Shown: positions 6,873-8,555 of the stretch, piece after piece
Layout: the number at the start of each line of letters is the position of its first letter
Numbering within the stretch: position 1 is the first letter of the stretch
The notes under the pieces: model-generated
Databases searched by the model: none
Seen by the model: the letters and a program-made list of their open reading frames with translations, nothing else
Told to the model about the DNA's origin: nothing
Source of the DNA: an uncultured Clostridia bacterium
GTDB taxonomy: Bacteria; Bacillota; Clostridia; Oscillospirales; CAG-382
DNA: 8,555 nucleotides
Reading direction: 5' to 3'
Assembly (NCBI GenBank): GCA_947305675.1
Contig: CAMZED010000062.1
Location: 1-8,555, forward strand
Position numbers and translations under genes: made by a program

Positions 6873-6926
6873 AAAAGGCAGTCATCACAGACCGGATTTC
6901 GTCTGCGGTGGCTGCCTTTTTCATTT
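6873..6926. terminator. Long terminator-like hairpin 3 of 3
   Basis: AAAAGGCAG at 6873-6881 pairs with CTGCCTTTT at 6912-6920, and the helix continues inward to 6892/6901, about 20 pairs with one mismatch and a few GU pairs, loop 6893-6900. TTCATTTTT follows on the plus strand; the minus strand also ends in TTTT. No intact gene immediately precedes it on either strand, so it may have belonged to a lost gene. Confidence 0.65.
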
Positions 6927-7061
6927 TTCTGTTCGCACCGATTAAGTAATCGTACTTCATTGAGGTTCTTCACTCTGAATTCGGAGTTAAATCGGATATT
7001 ATTGGGATAATACTGTCGTATTCTCTCTAATTTCGAATTCTACAGAGTTTTTCTCAAATCA
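6927..7061. other. AT-rich spacer with a palindrome, no gene
   Basis: I see no coding signal on either strand. An imperfect 16-base palindrome ACTCTGAATTCGGAGT (6972-6987, one asymmetric pair) and a small hairpin GATAATAC-TGTC-GTATTCTC (7006-7025) are the only structure. The composition is distinctly AT-richer than the operon to the left. Confidence 0.4.
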
Positions 7062-7090
7062 GAAAAAGACCCTGTTATCACAAGGTCTTT
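7062..7090 (-). terminator. Minus-strand terminator of the gene stub
   Basis: On the minus strand AAAGACC (7090-7084) pairs with GGTCTTT (7071-7065) around a 12-base loop and runs into TTTTTCT. The stop codon of the 27-codon stub (7080-7078) lies inside the loop, which is unusually tight and suggests that the 3' part of the gene was deleted up to its terminator. Confidence 0.65.
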
Positions 7091-7161
7091 GATGGATTGT
7101 AAAGCTGCTCCTTACTCATCACTTCGGGATACTTTTTGAACTCTTTCGGATCGTATTGCAT
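7078..7161 (-). pseudogene. 27-codon gene stub, possible excisionase-like start
   Basis: On the minus strand an ATG (7161-7159) preceded by AAAGGCGGT, 6 bases away, opens a frame beginning MQYDPKEFKKYPEVMSKEQ and ending YNPSKTL at a TGA (7080-7078). Promoter boxes TTGCAA (7218-7213) and TACAAT (7195-7190), 17 bases apart, stand upstream, and a terminator follows at once. The first 20 or so residues recall short clostridial helix-turn-helix or excisionase-type proteins in which a KEQ-Y segment leads into the DNA-binding helix; this is from memory and unsearched. After Tyr21 the resemblance stops, so I infer a truncated gene whose expression signals survive. A functional micropeptide cannot be excluded. 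Confidence 0.45.
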
Positions 7162-7189
7162 AGTGTGACCGCCTTTCGTGTTTTTCCTT

Positions 7190-7218
7190 ATTGTATAAGG
7201 CTCGGCGGCTCTTTGCAA
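7190..7218 (-). promoter_or_regulatory. Promoter of the minus-strand stub
   Basis: Reading the minus strand, TTGCAA (7218-7213) and TACAAT (7195-7190) are 17 bases apart. The start would be near 7183, about 22 bases before the stub ATG. It stands back to back with the plus-strand promoter at 7233. Confidence 0.55.
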
Positions 7219-7251
7219 ATGTGCGATTCATCTTGAAAAATTCACACATTT
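7217..7251. promoter_or_regulatory. Inverted repeat between divergent promoters
   Basis: AAATGTG (7217-7223) and CACATTT (7245-7251) form a perfect 7-base inverted repeat with a 21-base spacer, about 28 bases centre to centre. It overlaps the edge of the minus-strand -35 box and encloses the plus-strand -35 box, so a dimeric regulator bound here could control both directions. This is inferred from geometry only. Confidence 0.4.
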
Positions 7252-7261
7252 ATGTTATTAT
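7233..7261 (+). promoter_or_regulatory. Sigma-A promoter for the 7336-8390 gene pair
   Basis: TTGAAA (7233-7238) and TATTAT (7256-7261) are 17 bases apart. The predicted start near 7268 leaves only about 8 bases before the ATG at 7276 but about 68 bases before GTG 7336, which supports the latter as the true start of the following gene. Confidence 0.65.
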
Positions 7262-7335
7262 AAGCGTGGAAGTTTATGGATACGCAAATAAAGAATCGGT
7301 TATCCCGACAAACCGGGATTTGGAGAGTACAAGCC

Positions 7336-7791
7336 GTGGCAAAAGAATCTAAGAAAAAGAAGAAAGATAAACAGATCAGACTTCCCGCTGAATACGCGGA
7401 AGGTGCGCTTCATTTCAAAACGGGACTGGGCTGGAAGGCATGCCATGACAGCGAAAGAGAGTTATATACCGCCGAAACGTTTCTTGCGGGTTACTACGAT
7501 CTCTATGAGATAAACGAAGAGATATTCGGAAAACTGAAGGCGAAAGGCATGGAGCAAAGAGAAGCCCATGAGCTGATCAACACCGGCAGACATCTTTATA
7601 AAAGCGTCAGCGACCGGAACAGTTCATACGATATCGCGCTTGATGAAAACTACGCCTCGCTCTGTCCGTGGGCAGAGGTACAGAACACCGGCGAGCTGTG
7701 GGATAAGGAACTGACCGATCTGGCGGTGGCCGTCTTTGATTCCGAAAAGCAGAACCGAAAGAAAAGGCCGGAAGAACTGAATAACCGTTAA
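7336..7791 (+). CDS. Conserved-looking protein of unknown function
   Basis: A 151-residue, hydrophilic, cytoplasmic-looking protein that I cannot assign to a named family. Start GTG 7336 is preferred because GGAGAG (7322-7327) lies 8 bases upstream; an in-frame ATG at 7276 would add 20 residues but has only TGGAAG 3 bases away and almost no leader. The N-terminus is very basic (Lys6-Lys10 in a row), followed by a folded-looking core with aromatic and acidic clusters (LHFKTGLGWKAC, YYDLYEINEEIF, FDSEKQNRKKR) and a basic tail. There are no membrane segments or signal peptide. It overlaps the longest form of the HAD gene by one base (TAATG), so the two are co-expressed. Codon use is richer in AAA and AGA than in the phosphorelay operon. 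Confidence 0.75.
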   Translation: MAKESKKKKKDKQIRLPAEYAEGALHFKTGLGWKACHDSERELYTAETFLAGYYDLYEINEEIFGKLKAKGMEQREAHELINTGRHLYKSVSDRNSSYDIALDENYASLCPWAEVQNTGELWDKELTDLAVAVFDSEKQNRKKRPEELNNR

Positions 7792-7832
7792 TGAAAGATC
7801 AAGACAAACTGGGATTTGCGGAGAGGAGCGGT

Positions 7833-8390
7833 ATGCCCATGGCGGTAAAATGGGTTTTCTTTGACATCGGCTCAACGCTGATTGACGAAACCGAAGCCGA
7901 TCTGCATCGTATACATGACATGATTGCCAGAACCGACATTACGGAAAATGCATATTGCGAGAAACGTTTTGAAATGATCCGTAAAGGTATCGGGGGAGAT
8001 CAGGGAGCGATCGAGTTTTTCGGTCTGACAAAAACGCCTTGGCATAGCGAAGATGAAAAGCCGTATGAAGACGCTATCCCTACGTTAGCCGAGTTGAAGC
8101 GCCGCAAAATCAAACTCGGCATAATTGCAAATCAACCGCCGGGAACCGCCCAACGCCTCGAAAAATGGCATATGATCGAGTTTTTTGACGTCATTGCCGC
8201 CTCGGCGGAATTAGGGATATCAAAACCCGATCCTGCGATCTTCGATAACGATATAGCACCGGCAAATCGAATGGGAATACACTCTGTTCGTCTGCTTCGC
8301 GGGCTCGGCGCTTTTCATGAACCGCAATCATCAGCCGAAGTGCCGGAATACACGATCCAGATGCTTTCGGAACTTTTGGATTTGATTTGA
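7833..8390 (+). CDS. HAD-superfamily protein with internal deletion
   Basis: HAD-type hydrolase, 185 residues from ATG 7833 (AGAGGAG at 7822-7828 just upstream; ATG 7839 has better spacing, and ATG 7791 overlaps the previous stop as TAATG). Motif I is FFDIGSTL: nucleophile Asp11 is present, but the second Asp of the usual DxD is Gly13. Motif II is LGIIANQ, with Ala-Asn where Ser/Thr is common. Motif III is Lys131 in SKPDPAIF. Directly after it comes DNDIAPANRMG, which normally follows motif IV (GDRxDNDI-type); about 20-25 residues, including the helix and the GD pair, are missing in frame. The C-terminus (RLLRGLGAFHEPQ) is intact and the frame is open, so the protein is made, but phosphatase activity is doubtful. 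Substrate unknown. Confidence 0.82.
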   Translation: MPMAVKWVFFDIGSTLIDETEADLHRIHDMIARTDITENAYCEKRFEMIRKGIGGDQGAIEFFGLTKTPWHSEDEKPYEDAIPTLAELKRRKIKLGIIANQPPGTAQRLEKWHMIEFFDVIAASAELGISKPDPAIFDNDIAPANRMGIHSVRLLRGLGAFHEPQSSAEVPEYTIQMLSELLDLI

Positions 8391-8420
8391 CAAATTCCGG
8401 TTTGTCGAGATCTTTTGATC
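8385..8420 (+). terminator. Weak terminator after the HAD gene
   Basis: TGACAAA (8388-8394 region), overlapping the stop codon, pairs with TTTGTCG (8401-8407) around TTCCGG, about 7-8 pairs including a GU. A short TCTTTT follows, itself inside GATC-TTTT-GATC (8409-8420). The T-run is poor, so efficiency is uncertain. Confidence 0.4.
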
Positions 8421-8555
8421 CCTTCAAAAACGCGTTTTACGGGCCATTCCGGCTCGGATGGGCAACTTTCCATCCCGATCGATTTGAAGGGCACACAGGC
8501 GATTTTACGCGCCAAAACCCCGGTTGTATCTGACGAAAAAACGTCCCTGCACGGA
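8421..8555. other. Window end with palindromes, no clear gene
   Basis: AAAACGCGTTTT (8427-8438) is a perfect 12-base palindrome, and TCGGATGG (8454-8461) pairs with CCATC-CCGA (8470-8478) with one bulge. A plus-strand frame in register with the HAD gene stays open from 8391 to the window edge (it includes GSDGQLSIPIDLKGTQ and AKTPVVSDEKTSLHG), but it has no ribosome binding site or ATG, only a TTG at 8415. It could be the start of a gene continuing outside the window, or chance. Confidence 0.3.

Noticed and set aside
8315..8515. Minus-strand 66-codon frame at the window end
   Set aside because: It overlaps the HAD C-terminus and the hairpins, and has no ribosome binding site or recognisable protein features.
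1..8555. tRNA or rRNA genes
   Set aside because: I saw no cloverleaf with a TTCRA arm and no rRNA-like sequence on either strand.

Overview
The window reads like the chromosome of a fairly GC-rich anaerobic Firmicute of the class Clostridia. The grounds are strong AAGGAGG-type ribosome binding sites, a Gram-positive style lipoprotein, a hybrid kinase with the SHDIRTPMNA type of H-box, and tightly overlapping genes. This placement is an inference; there is no rRNA or other taxonomic marker.

Region 1 (1-430) is a boundary. A rho-independent terminator (34-77) closes something upstream of the window. Two more hairpins follow, then a near-consensus sigma-A promoter (TTGATT-17-TATAAT, 232-260). 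A well-initiated 33-codon reading frame (300-401) lies between the promoter and the first large gene.

Region 2 (430-6387) is one operon that contains a complete multi-step phosphorelay. It encodes a membrane hybrid histidine kinase with an extracellular Cache-like sensor and two receivers, a lipoprotein sugar-type solute-binding protein, a response regulator with degenerate GGDEF and intact EAL domains, and a free HPt protein. The genes overlap or lie close together (4-nt overlap, 47-nt gap, 7-nt overlap). The simplest model is that ligand capture by the lipoprotein modulates the kinase. Phosphate then moves from kinase His344 to a receiver Asp (633 or 771), to HPt His61, to Asp71 of the regulator, and sets its cyclic-di-GMP phosphodiesterase activity. 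No permease or ATPase gene is present, so the binding protein looks sensory rather than transport-linked.

Region 3 (6388-7275) is decayed intergenic DNA. It holds a lipoprotein gene start whose downstream coding signal is in another frame (6431-6652), three TTTTAACC repeats spaced two helical turns apart (6681-6729), three consecutive terminator-like hairpins (6782-6925), and on the minus strand a 27-codon gene stub with its own promoter and terminator (7213-7062). Base composition becomes clearly AT-richer here.

Region 4 (7213-8390) begins with back-to-back divergent promoters flanking an inverted repeat. A plus-strand pair follows: an unrecognised 151-residue protein and a HAD-superfamily protein that appears to have lost the segment carrying most of motif IV. 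The last 165 bases hold hairpins but no convincing gene.
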